NCBI GenBank assembly: GCA_013400115.1
Contig: VXBP01009025.1
Span: forward strand, 23,491-87,490
Length of the DNA: 64,000 bases
Source: Rhinopomastus cyanomelas
Taxonomy: Eukaryota; Chordata; Aves; Bucerotiformes; Rhinopomastidae
Reading direction: 5' to 3'
Shown here piece by piece: positions 12,241-23,072 of this stretch. Both the position numbers and the translations under genes were made by a program. Each line of letters begins with the position of its first letter. Positions within the stretch are counted from its first letter, which is position 1. Below the pieces are notes generated by a model. It was given only the letters and a program-made list of their open reading frames with translations, searched no databases and was not told where the DNA came from.

Positions 12241-12450
12241 CAGTATCACAGTATTACCAAGGTTGGAAGAGACCTCATAGATCATCAAGTCCAACCTGTC
12301 ACCACAGAGCTCAAGGCTAGACCATGGCACCAAGTGCCACGTCCAATCCTGCCTTGAACAGCTCCAGAGTTGGCGACACCACCACCTCCCTGGGCAGGCC
12401 ATTCCAGTGGCCAATGACTCTCTCAGTGAAGAACCAGTGACCAGTGAACG
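12241..12450 (-). mobile_element. CR1 family C, 5'-truncated
   Basis: The left end shows CACAGTAT-type octamers instead of CATAGAAT. It is followed by the family C 3' UTR (GGTTGGAAGAGACCTCATAG) and antisense ORF2 C-terminus (CCACCTCCCTGGGCAGGCCA...). Similarity stops near 12450. A second, shorter family C copy lies at 61878-61955. Confidence 0.88.
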
Positions 12451-14176
12451 TGACATGTAAAGAGAAATTAATTAGAAATCACATTTCGTTTCTTAGCGGG
12501 GGCTGAAGTTTACAAAACAACAGAAACTAAACGTCATTGAGCTTTTAAGGACCTATTTGCTATTTGAAAATTAAACTAGCTACATCTCACAGAGTGTAAG
12601 AGTCCAAAGCAGGTGAAACCTGTGTTTCACTGAAGTGAGCAGATGCTTAAGATTTCTTTGTACATGACCAGGACTTCTCTGCCTCTCCAGAACTCTCTCT
12701 GGGCCATCTGATCAGGTCAGATGAGCATCCCTTGAAAAGCACTTGATGTATCAGAACACAGGGTACTGAAGGCCTCCCATATAAGAGAATCACCTCAGAT
12801 CATTCATATCTGAAACTGTCCATTAAACCAGAGCTGCTCCTTTGGTACTGGAATGCAATGGAACAGATATTTCCCTCTGGGATACTCACAGCACTTGGCA
12901 ACATACAAGTGTCACACAGGCCTGCAGATGCACAACACATAAAAGATTTTAACTACCCATTTCTCAAAGTGAGTACCATCTATAAACACAAAGGATTTTA
13001 TCCTACCCTTTTAGCAGGACAAATAACCTGTTGTCCACCCCTTTAACAGAACCTGTTATCCATAAAATACTTGTACACTGGTGTGTGTGAATACATTGTG
13101 GGGTTCTATTCAGACTCCTACAGAAGCAATCTCTTCCAAATTAAGACTTGGATTCTTAATCAAAATGAACCTCTTGTTTTGCATGCATTACAAAAATTTG
13201 CAAATGCTCTGTGATTTCTTTCAACAGAGAAGCAGTTTATTTCCTTGTAATTGCATGCAAAGGTTAAAGTAAGGGAGAAAATAAGATCATGCTTCAAAGA
13301 CAGCCTTTGATTTAGGAAAGTGTGAATATAAGACCCTGCTCATAAAGTCTCAAACTGGAGGTTTCTGTTCTGTTACATATTTCTGTTGGCTTTCTGAACA
13401 TCTCATATATGAATTGAGTAGGGCACTACTGAAGTTTGCATTGCTTCTTTATGGTGTGGTCAACAGTAAAAGCAAAATACCAACTGCGAGGTTGAACTGT
13501 TGTATCTGTAAGCAATAGTAGTAGAACCTGCAAAATGCAGCATTTGTAAACCTTTGATAATTTTTTCTTTTGCGAAAACATTGTCTAACTCAGTATTTGT
13601 AAATCTCCTCATGCTTGCAGAAATAATACAGTAACAAATGTTGCTGGATGAAAGACTTGCAAGAATCTAATATTCTTGTTTTGTATTCCTGTTTGTAAAA
13701 TCGCTCAGTCAACTACTTGAAAATTTAGCAAACACTTATTTAGACAAATTTATGGAAAGCAGATACAGAACTTTGCCTCTTTATGAAAAACATCACATTG
13801 TCAGAATTAGGTAAATCACCAATATTTGTGTACTGTTTGCTAATATTTCCCTAGCTCATAGACTCCCAATGTCTTCTCAGGCATAAGATGCCATTAGTTA
13901 TTACATCCTCTTTCTATTGAAACTTTGGCATATGGCAAGTTTGTTTCCCCAAACTCCACCCATGAGATATCTGTCAAGGTTATACCTTATCACACAGAAA
14001 AGTTAAAATTCAAGCATATTACCAAAGGATGTGATCTTGTTGTGTGCAGACTTACATCTCCAAGACGAGAGAAATCTTTGGCTGGCTGCATTGTTGGCTG
14101 CTAGAGGGTATTGTGGTGGTGCTGGCTTGGGCAAATACTGTTGTATACAGTGGACAGTCAGCCATCAGCACGGGTG

Positions 14177-14223
14177 GATTTAGTTAGGGTAGTGATTTAG
14201 TTAATTACCAAGGGATTTAGTTA
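14177..14223. repeat. Three direct copies of GATTTAGTTA
   Basis: Exact 10-mers start at 14177, 14194 and 14214. The spacing is irregular (17 and 20 bp), so this is not a simple microsatellite. Confidence 0.8.
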
Positions 14224-14300
14224 GTCTTTGAGGTCACTGAGCCCTGCCTCAGGCTCTGGACATCTGCTAGTTATCCTCAGTCCTGCCCCGTAGACCTCCT

Positions 14301-14321
14301 CTGTAGTTCCAGGAACTACAG
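14301..14321. repeat. Perfect inverted repeat, 10-bp arms, 1-nt centre
   Basis: CTGTAGTTCC, A, GGAACTACAG. It could fold as a hairpin or be a dimeric protein-binding site; no function is assignable. Confidence 0.85.
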
Positions 14322-17300
14322 TCTGTCCTGCCTGTTCTTCGAATTCAAGTTAAAGGTGACTGAGCAGAATATGTGAAGTAGAATATGTGTATCAGTATGT
14401 AATGAGACTTGGTGATTATTTTGTCTGCATTATCTGGTAACTCAGAGCATGTGTTTGAGTGTTGTAGAAGAAGCAAGAGCAGAGCAGAAGCAGCAATCTC
14501 TCAACTGTCTCTTTCCAGCCACAGGGTGCCACCATCGCTCCAGTACATGAAAGCTGTTAGAGCCACAGAAAATATGTTACCTGGAGATTAATATGAATAC
14601 GGACTTGTTTTCAAGCTAATGTTTAGACATTGATATGATATAATGATACAATAATAATTTACTACCTTTGAGAAGCTCTAAAGAATGTGTAATCTATTTA
14701 AATTAGGATAAGGGATCCCTAGAACATTTATCAATTCTCAGAAAATAAACTTCGTGCTTTCTAGTATGAAATCTTAGCCCGAATTTGCCACTGCTCTGTG
14801 CCCATGTCAGCTGTAGGAGCCACTAAGTCTATTAGGTCTGTGTATTCTGTTAGTGTTGGAGAAGCAGACATATTTTTGCATTTGGTATCATTCTTTGTAG
14901 CCTACAGAGAGCTAGAGAAAATGAGCGTAGAGTTGGAGAACCTAATTTGGATGTTGTGAGACAGCTCATCAATGTGCAAAAGCAGACAGGATAGAAATTT
15001 ATTCCTTATGTTACAGATCCAAATTAAAATTTGGAAAGGGCACAAACATACTATTAATAGCTACAAAGCACAAAGTAAACGAGTGGAGAGAAAGCCTAGA
15101 TTACTTTTAAACCAGGAATACTCTTCTGCTCTGACCACCAAATAGCCCCATATAGTCTTTAAATGCTCAGTTCGGTAATTAGGATTTGGGTAGAACCCAG
15201 CCCTTAATATCCTTAATATGACTACTGCACTTCAAAGAAGAATTCTTTACTTTATTGTACTGGAGCTGAATTAGTTCCTCTGAAAGAAGCAGGAATGACC
15301 TTGCAGGCAACCTAAAAATGTTGCTCCATAGCATTCATTTACCTCATCCTCAGGAAAGACTCGTGTCTTTCAAGGTACTCTCGTCAACAATTATTTTTCC
15401 CTTCTCTTTTGAAAGAAGAATGTCAAAGTATCTTTTATTCTCACATTTAAGACCATTCAACCTGTGGTCGGTCTAATATATGCTGGGACATTATGGACAG
15501 AAAAATTGTGCTCAGAAAATGTATTTTGTACTAAAATTGGTAAAGCCTCAAGTAAGATTATTGGGTGTGAATCCAAAGAAGGAAATCTTCAGCTCTACAG
15601 TTTGATCCCACAGATGGAGAAAGGGTTCTGTGTATCTGAGAGAGAGGTTCTGTTTGAACATTTTGTATAGAAAAGGAATCTGCTGTTGGAATCCCTTGTT
15701 TTATATATACCCTACAAAACAAACACCATGACCATATACAGCTTTCTCAGAAACTTGCATTTTCTGATCTATGATTGTGAAAATTGGTGCGTGGGACCCA
15801 TGACCACTGTGTTTTCCTGGAGCTACATTTGCTTAAGTGTGTATGGAAATGATAGGTCATCTGGAAAAGTGACACATTAGCAACATCATCAGTTACCTAC
15901 CTGCTGCAATGGATTTTATTATGGAATTTTTTTTGAGCAACACACTATTTCTCTAAATCCTTCTAATCTTGTTAATGTTTGAATTGGCTCTTAGACTTGT
16001 AGAGAGAAACCTGAGTTTGAGCAAAATCTCTTCAGTAAAAATTCAGCCTGAAGGAATTTTTCATGGCCAAATTATAAACTGCTGGAATATAAACTTCATA
16101 TTGAAAATGTGGATTCAGCTTTCAGTGCCACAGTACTTTCCTTTTCCCTTTAATAACACAGTGACCTATATGTGCAAAGTTTCTTAAAGTATTTTTTGAG
16201 GCAAGGTTTTTCTGCCCTGAGCTTGATGACATTTATTATTTTATATAACTCACTTGGCTCCAGTAAAACTTTTGATTAAAGTCTTTTGTAACAATAGCAG
16301 ATGCTCAGGGATAAAGCTGGTGAAAGCAGAAAGTTCTGGAGTTCCATGAAGGTTAGGTACAAGATGATAATACACTACAGGAAGACTGAAAAATTTCCAC
16401 AATCCTGTCTGCACTTGGTTCTGTATTATGTAGCACCTCTTGTACATAGCTTATGGTTATGAATGAGAATCTTCAATTGACATACTGTGTGTAAAATAAA
16501 TACATGTTTATCTGTTTGTGCGAGGACAAATATGAAAAAATAGGAAGAAAATGGAGGATCCTTGTAGCTAGAGGCTTTGGCCTGGTTAGTTAGCTAGTGC
16601 ATCCATAAAATGATAAATAGTGTTAAGATGGATAAGACATTTCACCGCTTAAAAATGAAAAGAAAATCTGATTTGAAAATGTCAAGTTTTAGAATTCATA
16701 AGCAGGATTCCCATAATCAGTCAGACAGAATAAATTGTGTTGTTTACAATCTTTTTGCAGACAGACAAGCTGAAAATATTTTCATGTACAATGCCAAGTA
16801 AGTTTACACTATCTATCATGTCTAAATTGTTTTATCACCTTATACAGATAGCAACATGCACACACAGATTGTTAGGGATGAGTTCCCTTATAAATTCCTT
16901 ATAATCTAAGGCAACTGTGTGAAACACCAGAAAGGAATGGAGTTTGCTGATTTATCTGTGGTATTGACTGTGGTTACAGCCCCCAGAACATAATGGGAAC
17001 AGTAAAACCTCTTAACCTGTTCTGGAATTGTTCTAGATGGAATTTATTTGTGATAATATTTAGAAGGCAGCCAGATGTTGGGAATAGGCCCCAACAATTT
17101 CTCTGCAAGCAAAAAGCCGAGTTTTCTCTCTTTGCCATAAACCAGTGCCCCCTAAGCTCAAAGTTCAAACTCTCTTAGCCAGGTGCTCAAGCTTTCACAT
17201 ACATTTTGTGTTGTTACTCTTTTGAAATTTACCAACATGTTTTTATGGATGTTGTCGTACTGGATGCCTCCTCAGGGACATAGAACTGTTAGTACACTGC

Positions 17301-17909
17301 AGGGTGTGCCGTAATATTTGGGTGGTGTTTGAAGCCAACAACATATAACTGCAGTCCCAAGACTTGCTTCCCATTGGTTGCCTTCTTTGTGAAGAGCTAC
17401 AAGAACAATCTCTTCATGAATGATAGAACCAAAGGTAAATAGTAAGTGAAGCTCTAAGGTGTCCTGTGCTTGTTGCCAGGACACCGATGCCAGACAACAC
17501 AACTGCCAAATAAGATGTGGTTTATGTAGGAGTGTGGAAGTACGAGCCCATGACAGCAGCAAAATGTACAAGTTCAGTTTCGGTTCACTTGTACTAAGGG
17601 GCAAAATGGAGGATATCAGAGCCCTGATAGAGCCTTTAGCTGTCTATAATTGCAAGGCAGCAATCAAGAATGGGATGAGGAGGATGAAGGTATTGCTGAA
17701 CTATGAAAGCCTTTTAACCTCTGGTTTCAGAGAAGAATGTGTTTCAAAGGAGACAGGTCTGGAAGAGCCCAATGGTGACACTTTGTGAGACAGTGGACAA
17801 AAGAGCTGTCTTTGCTGAATGGAAGCTAACAGTGATTTCTCTTTTCACAAAAATGGCAACTTGTCACAGAAGAAAATAAAAATGGTAATGTGTAGTTATA
17901 CATAAATCA

Positions 17910-18230
17910 AATCATGGAATCATAGAATGATTGAATCATTAGGGATTGAAAGGGACCAGGAAAGATCATCTAGTCCAGTCCCCCTGCCACAGCGGAATCA
18001 CCTACACCAAGTCACACAGGAACATATCCAAGCAGGTTTTAAATGTCTCCAGAGAAGGAGACCACAACCCCACTGGGAAGCCTATTGCAATGCTCCATAA
18101 CCCTCACTGGGAAGAAGTTCCTGCTGGTATTTCTGTGGAACCTCCTATGTTCCAGCTTACAACCATTGCCTCTCATCCTATCACCAGATGACATTGATAC
18201 TGGTTTCATCCTACTGACACCCACCCATCA
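17910..18230 (-). mobile_element. CR1 family A, 5'-truncated, first unit of a stack
   Basis: Octamers at 17910-17940 are followed by the family A 3' UTR and antisense ORF2 C-terminus. The ORF2 stop is retained as TAG in the minus-strand reading (CACTACAC-type context near 18003). Its 5'-truncated end (about 18230) touches the octamer tail of the next CR1 at 18233 with almost no spacer, giving a head-to-tail array. Confidence 0.93.
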
Positions 18231-18232
18231 CA

Positions 18233-19412
18233 AAGAATCATAGAATCATTAGGGATTGGAAGGGACCCCAAAAGATCATCCTCTCAAATCCCCATGCCAC
18301 ATCAGGATCACTTCACTGGAGAAATTGTAGAATCAGAATCACTCAGGGTTGGAATGGTCCACCTGAGCATCCAGTTCCAACCCCACCACCAGGCTGGCCA
18401 GAGCCACATCCAGCCCGGCCTTAAACACCTCCAGGGATGGGGCCCCAACCACCTCCCTGGACAACCAATTCCAGGCTCTCACCACTCTCACAGTGAAGAA
18501 CTGCCTCCTCACATCCACTCTAAATCTACCCATCTCCAGTGTTGTATCCCTAGTATCCCCCTAGTCTTGTCGCTACCTGACATCCTAAAGAGTTCCTCCC
18601 CAGCCTTTTTGTAGGCCCCTCTCAGATACTGGAAGGCCACAGTAAGGTCACCTCGGAGTGTCCTCCAAACTGAACAGCCCTCTGATCATCCTTGTGGCCC
18701 TCCTCTGCACATGCTCCAGTACGTCCACATCCTTCTTGTAATAAGGGGTCCAGAACTGGACGCAGTACTCCAGGTGTGGCCTCATCAGAGCAGAACAGAG
18801 AAGGAGAATCACTTCCCGCAATCTGCTGACCACACATCTCCTGATGCAGCCAAGGATCAAGTTTGCCTTCTGGGTCGCAAGTGCACACTGCTGGCTCACG
18901 TTCAGCCTTTCGTCCACAAGGACCTCCAAATCCCTCTCCTCAGGGCTACTCTCCAGCCAGTCACTGCCCACCCTGTATTTGTGCTTAGGATTGCCTCGAC
19001 CCAGATGCAGAACCTTAAACCCCATGAGGTTGGCTTGTACCCACTTCTCCAGCCTGTCCAGGTCCCTCTGGATGGCATCCCTGCCCTCCAGCGTGTCTGC
19101 TGCACCACACAGGTTGGTGTCGTCAAAAACGTGCTGAGGGTGCACTCAGTGCCCTTGTCCATGTCACCTACAAAGATGTTGAACAAGACCCAGCACTGAT
19201 CCCTGGGGCACTCCACTAGATACAGGCCTCCAACTAGACTCTGTCCCATTGACCACTACTTTCAGTCTTCTATCCTGCAGCATGTTCATGATCCACCTCA
19301 CTACCCAATTATCTAGACTACACTGCCTCAGTCTGAGCGTGACCTCAGGTCTCGCCTCCCTTAAAGGGGTCCAGGTCTGCAAAGACTGCCAGCTCCTGCA
19401 GCAGAACACTGG
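18233..19412 (-). mobile_element. CR1, composite: family B ORF2 with family A tail
   Basis: The family A 3' UTR lies at 18235-18310. It is followed by a filler of about 15 bp (CTTCACTGGAGAAAT) and then a family B 3' end, starting at 'GTAGAATCAGAATCACTCAGGG'. The family B coding region continues to about 19412, making this the longest CR1 in the window. Minus-strand blocks visible: RPHLEYCVQFWTPYYKKD, AAIQRDLDRLEKWVQ, and SSWRPVSSGVPQGSVLG near 19210-19270. The FADD active site is not intact (FDDTN wording in the available frame). The upstream end is a 5' truncation. The same A/B junction occurs at 63503-63519. Confidence 0.93.
18648..19409 (-). pseudogene. CR1 ORF2 (reverse transcriptase) remnant
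   Basis: Three overlapping minus-strand frames together cover the polymerase palm to C-terminal region of CR1 ORF2. 19164-19409 holds the SSWRPV..GVPQGSVLG block, and 18648-19145 (165 codons, the longest open frame in the window) holds DAIQRDLDRLEKW, the LHLGRGNPKHKYRVG block and LEYCVQFW. Frameshifts separate them, and the catalytic FADD motif is degraded to a DDTN-like form. The endonuclease and the N-terminal polymerase part are absent. This is a non-functional relic. The equally long plus-strand frame (18711-19199) is its shadow. Confidence 0.9.
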
Positions 19413-21267
19413 GAAATTCTAATGTTGGTGGCTTTCCAGGATTAAATTTCTCTATCCAGAGTCAGCATGTTTCTTTTAAAATTCTTTCCCATCTTAGTGA
19501 TCACTTTTACAGCAGTACTTTCCTGTTATGAACTAGCAGAGCTTCTCAATGGGGAGAAGCTCCTGGCACAGAATATATTACCTTTTTTAAGCCAGCTATA
19601 CATTTTTTTAAAACGGAGGGATGGCTAGTTGATTCCGCTTGTAAATGACTGACATTTAACTTATGCTTTGTCAATTAGACTTCATTTCTTTCCCTTCACA
19701 AGCAATTTTGATATGTTAAGCCTAATATAATTATTTTTGCTGCTCAGTTGGTGTTATAAAGGTGGTGTTCATATTTTCCTGAGATGCCAAGACTTGGCTG
19801 ATATTGAACAAAATTTCTTTATGAGTGAATATATTAATGTTGATAGTCACACTGAAGTGTGAGAACCATTTTCCATATCATCATTTCCGTATTCTCCTAA
19901 TTACTGGCTTTTAAAGGCTTAATGCCAATAAAGTGACATTTTATGTGGATTTGGAGAAGGGAGATTGCAATCTTATGTCACAAATATGGGCATATTGAGT
20001 CAGCAGATTCTTGCATATTTTAGTTGCACATTGGGTAGGTAACCAGTTTAGAAAAAGTGCTTTAAGCTCAATGTGGATGAAAATTCCTCAATCAAGCCAA
20101 ATAAACAGGACCTGCTGTTCTGTGAAACTGGAAATGTTTCAGTGAAAACACTCCTCAGTAACATGAACCCAAGGGTTGGTCTTAAGAGAGGTCTATATTT
20201 GTAATGTGATTGGATTGTCTTGAAATTCTCTGTAGACATCATAAGCCTCAATTTCTCTATATAGGCTTAAGATCTGAGTAGCTTTGTGTTTTCCTGTTTT
20301 ACTTTTATTAATAGGCTACATAATAAGGAAATTCACTGTGAACTTAAACATCTCAAGGATCAGTTTCTTTTTCCTTCTCTGCTCTAGAGACATGAGCTTA
20401 TACAGTCCCACACAAAAATTAAAGAGAAGTGGTGTTTGAATAATTTTAATTCTGCCTTTGAATTCTTAGTGTTTTGAAGACTTTGTAGCGTAAAAACTAT
20501 CTGGATATTAGAAGAACTTAACATGACATTTAGTTTCTAGGAGGTAAATCTATATTCTCTGAGGATTATTTAACTCAATGGAAATAATAATGCATTGAAA
20601 CATAAATAGTTTTTTGATAACTGAAGGATACATTGAACCAGTCCAACTCCAAGGCTCCACACAGAGTTGAAGAAATGTCTCTAGCTACTCAATCAAAAAA
20701 ATGCAGCTGTCTTGAAATTTGAGGTGTTATTATTCTCTGTACTTTCTGCTGCTGGGTAATCCATAGATAAACCATAAAATTGTTGTGTTTCACCTCCTGA
20801 AAGTGTGTGAAAAAAGTAGAGAAACTGCTTTTACTAAGATGTATAAGGAATTACTATTAATCTGGGTACGTGGCTGTCTCATCTCCTTGATTACAATTTT
20901 TGAGTTGTATTAGGGAAGCTTATCCAAAGCCAAGCAGGAGAAGGCAAGTGTTATCGATACAGGAATGCTGTCATATTATGAGGACTGAGCTGAGGTATCT
21001 ATATTCTCACAAACAGAAATTGGAAAGGGAGCACAAGGCAATAAAGTGTAGCTCAGACACAGTCTTCTGGTAGTAACTCTGATTATTTTTTTCCTTTATA
21101 AGAATGAGCTGAAATATTAGTGAGATTTATTAGGGGCTGCTGCTGTTAATTCACAAATATATTTTCCTGACTGTGTATTTTAGATTTTGGAGTAAATATT
21201 TTGTTGCTGCTTATGATGCATTTTTACTATTGATAACGCTTTTGCTATAAAGTATGTTCTGGTTTAT
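19413..21267. other. Unannotated AT-rich DNA
   Basis: No recognisable element, exon or RNA. Confidence 0.5.
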
Positions 21268-21500
21268 AATCCTAGAATATTTTGGCTTGGAAGACCTCCA
21301 AGGTCTTCCAGTCCCCCAGCTCATCAAACAGGCCTAATGAAATTGAGTTATGCAGGTATTTGTCTTGAAACCTCCAGCAATAGAGACTCCACATCCTACT
21401 GTAGAGTTGACTACTTTCCTTGGATCTAGTTGGAATTTTCTAGCTGAAATATCCAGCCTCTGACCATTGTCTCTTGCCCTACAGCTGTGCACCCCTGAGA
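21268..21500 (-). mobile_element. Old diverged CR1 fragment
   Basis: Faint CR1 3'-end wording in antisense (CTTGGAAGACCTCCAAGGTC, then CTCCAGCAATAGAGACTCCAC, then CTTGCCCTACAGCTGTGCAC). The octamer tail is almost gone and divergence is high, so it is much older than its neighbours. The exact subfamily is unknown. Confidence 0.6.
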
Positions 21501-21603
21501 AGGGCTAATGCAACAGGGCAACAGTTGTTTTGTTTGTTGAGGGCTACCCCCTCAGATCTTGTTCACACATGTTTAATAGAAGTTCCAAGGAACATTTAGG
21601 TAG

Positions 21604-21792
21604 AACCAGCAGCTCAATTCATGGCTATGGAACTGGTGTCATCAACAGGGGTTTGGATTCCACAATCACGGCTCCGTTTACCAGGCACCGGAGCTCCAAA
21701 CAACCAATGGGATGCAGTTGTCCCAAAGGGGCAAAAGGATCCTGGGGCAGGAATGGGCAGGGCTCACTGACAGGGCTTTAAACTGGGTTTGA
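21604..21792 (+). pseudogene. CR1 ORF1 C-terminal (SGNH-hydrolase-like) remnant
   Basis: The frame 21604-21792 reads NQQLNSWLWNWCHQQGFGFH, then NHGSVYQ, then TNGMQLSQRGKRIL, then AGLTDRALNWV and TGA. This matches the C-terminal part of the esterase-like (SGNH/GDSL) domain that many CR1 ORF1 proteins carry. In the family the last block usually reads DGxHL, which supplies the catalytic Asp and His. Here it is NGMQL, so both would be replaced. A TAG at 21601-21603 closes the frame upstream, so this is a relic. It leads into the inter-ORF segment and then the endonuclease of the same element. Confidence 0.75.
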
Positions 21793-21975
21793 AGGGGGAA
21801 GGGGTACCTAGTCTCCTGCTGGCTGGTGACAAACTGTGGGGCAGCTCACCAGTCGCAGAGGGACGGAGAGCCAATGAGGGCCCTCAACTTGCCCTGGGGC
21901 AAGCCAGGGATGATGCACCAGGACAGTCTGAGGAAATCAAGGGCAATTGGCACAAGAGGAGGACAGGGCCTGCCC

Positions 21976-22560
21976 AGCTGAAGTGCCTCCATGCAAATGC
22001 ACAGAGCTTGGGCAACAAACAGGATGAATTAATGGCCGCTGGGATGCCATGACATAGTGGCTATTACTGAAACTTGGTGGGATGATTCCCACGACTGGAA
22101 TGGAGGGATAGATGGGTACAAGCTCTTTAGGAAGGACAGGCAGGGAAGGAGAGGAGGAGGCATTGCCCTCTATATCAGTGACCAGCTGGAATCAGTGGAG
22201 CTCCTCCTGGGGAAGGATGATTAGCTGGTTGAGAGTCTGTGGGTTAAAATTAAGGGAAAGACAGAGGAGGGTGATGTTACTGTAGGGGGTCTGCTACAGG
22301 CCACCTGACCAGCAGAATCAACCAGATGAGGCCCTTCACAGGCAAATAGTAGTATCTTCCGCGTCACAGGCCCTGGTTCTCATGGGGGATTTCAACCACT
22401 CTGACATCCGCTGGAGGGACAACACAGCAAGGCACCAGCAATCCAGGTTATTCTTGGATTGTTCTCACCAACAAGGAAGGGCTGGTGACCAGTGTAAGGC
22501 TCAGGGACAACCTTGGCTACAGTGACCATGAAGCAGTTGAAATTCAGACCTCAGGGCAAC
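21976..22560 (+). pseudogene. CR1 ORF2 endonuclease (APE-type) remnant
   Basis: Although broken by stops and at least one frameshift, the catalytic landmarks of the apurinic-endonuclease-like domain are all readable. They are LKCLHANAQSLGNKQ near 21976-22025 (Asn), TETWWDDSHDW at 22066-22100 (Glu), GRRGGGIALYISDQ near 22150-22180, GDFNHSDIRW at 22385-22414 (Asp/Asn) and YSDHEAV at 22518-22538 (Asp/His). In live elements this domain nicks target DNA to start reverse transcription. The polymerase that should follow is deleted. Most CR1 copies are 5'-truncated, so endonuclease remnants like this are uncommon. Confidence 0.88.
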
Positions 22561-22866
22561 CAGGAGGAAGTTTTCTAAGCTGAGGGCCTGGAATGGGTTG
22601 CCCAGGAAGGTGGTGGAGGTCTCATCCTTGGAGGTGTTTAAGGCTGGGCTGGATGAGGCTCTGGCCAGCCTGATCTAGGTTGGGGTGTCCCCGCCCATGG
22701 CAGGGGAGTTGGAACTGGATGATCCTGTGGTCCCTTCTAACCCAGACTGCCTGTATGACGTGGTCTAGGTGATCCTGCTGTGGCAGGGGGATTGGACTAG
22801 ATGATCTTTCGTGGTCCCTTCCAATCCCAAATGATTCTATGATTCTGTGATTCTATGATTCTGCGA

Positions 22867-23072
22867 ATAAGTAAAACAGTTAACTTTAAGCATTTTAAGT
22901 GATGTGTTACAAGATTTTTCAGGTTGGGTTTTATCAGTAAGTAAAACTGGATTGTTAATGTTGGTAGTAGTAGTAGAGGTGATGTTGGTAATTCCATGTG
23001 TAATATTGCTGTTACAAAAACATCTGAAAAAATGGCTCAAGCAATTTTTTTGCATAAATACAAAAGGGGAGT
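22867..23072. other. Spacer between CR1 and candidate LTR
   Basis: Short unannotated stretch with a (GTA)n-like patch near 22965. Confidence 0.4.

Larger units (their letters stand above)
12451..17909. other. Long unannotated stretch
   Basis: This is the second-longest interval here without recognisable repeats. The 14100-14350 part is more GC-rich and holds a triplicated 10-mer and a perfect inverted repeat, listed separately. Overlapping open frames on both strands at 17272-17788 reach about 110 codons but show no domain I recognise. Confidence 0.45.
21530..22866 (+). mobile_element. CR1 with large internal deletion and family A tail
   Basis: In order: the ORF1 C-terminus (to TGA at 21790-21792), the inter-ORF region, the ORF2 N-terminus with the endonuclease (about 21976-22560), then a jump at about 22560-22590 straight to the family B 3' end of ORF2 (GAATGGGTTGCCC...). 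The family B 3' UTR follows, then from about 22760 a grafted family A 3' UTR and four octamers to 22866. The whole reverse-transcriptase region is missing. The deletion lies at AGGAGGAAGTT, a string expected on both sides, so microhomology-mediated joining or template jumping is likely. The left limit is uncertain (21510-21600). Confidence 0.88.

Noticed and set aside
12095..13070. Similar strings (AGGACAAGTAACCT and AGGACAAATAACCT) about 900 bp apart as a direct repeat
   Set aside because: Too short and diverged to separate from chance or from a shared old repeat.
17272..17788. Overlapping open frames of about 110 codons on both strands
   Set aside because: I compared the wording with membrane-protein and receptor motifs and found no convincing match; neither frame shows domain or codon evidence.
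18711..19199. 162-codon plus-strand open frame
   Set aside because: It is the antisense shadow of the CR1 ORF2 remnant on the minus strand.
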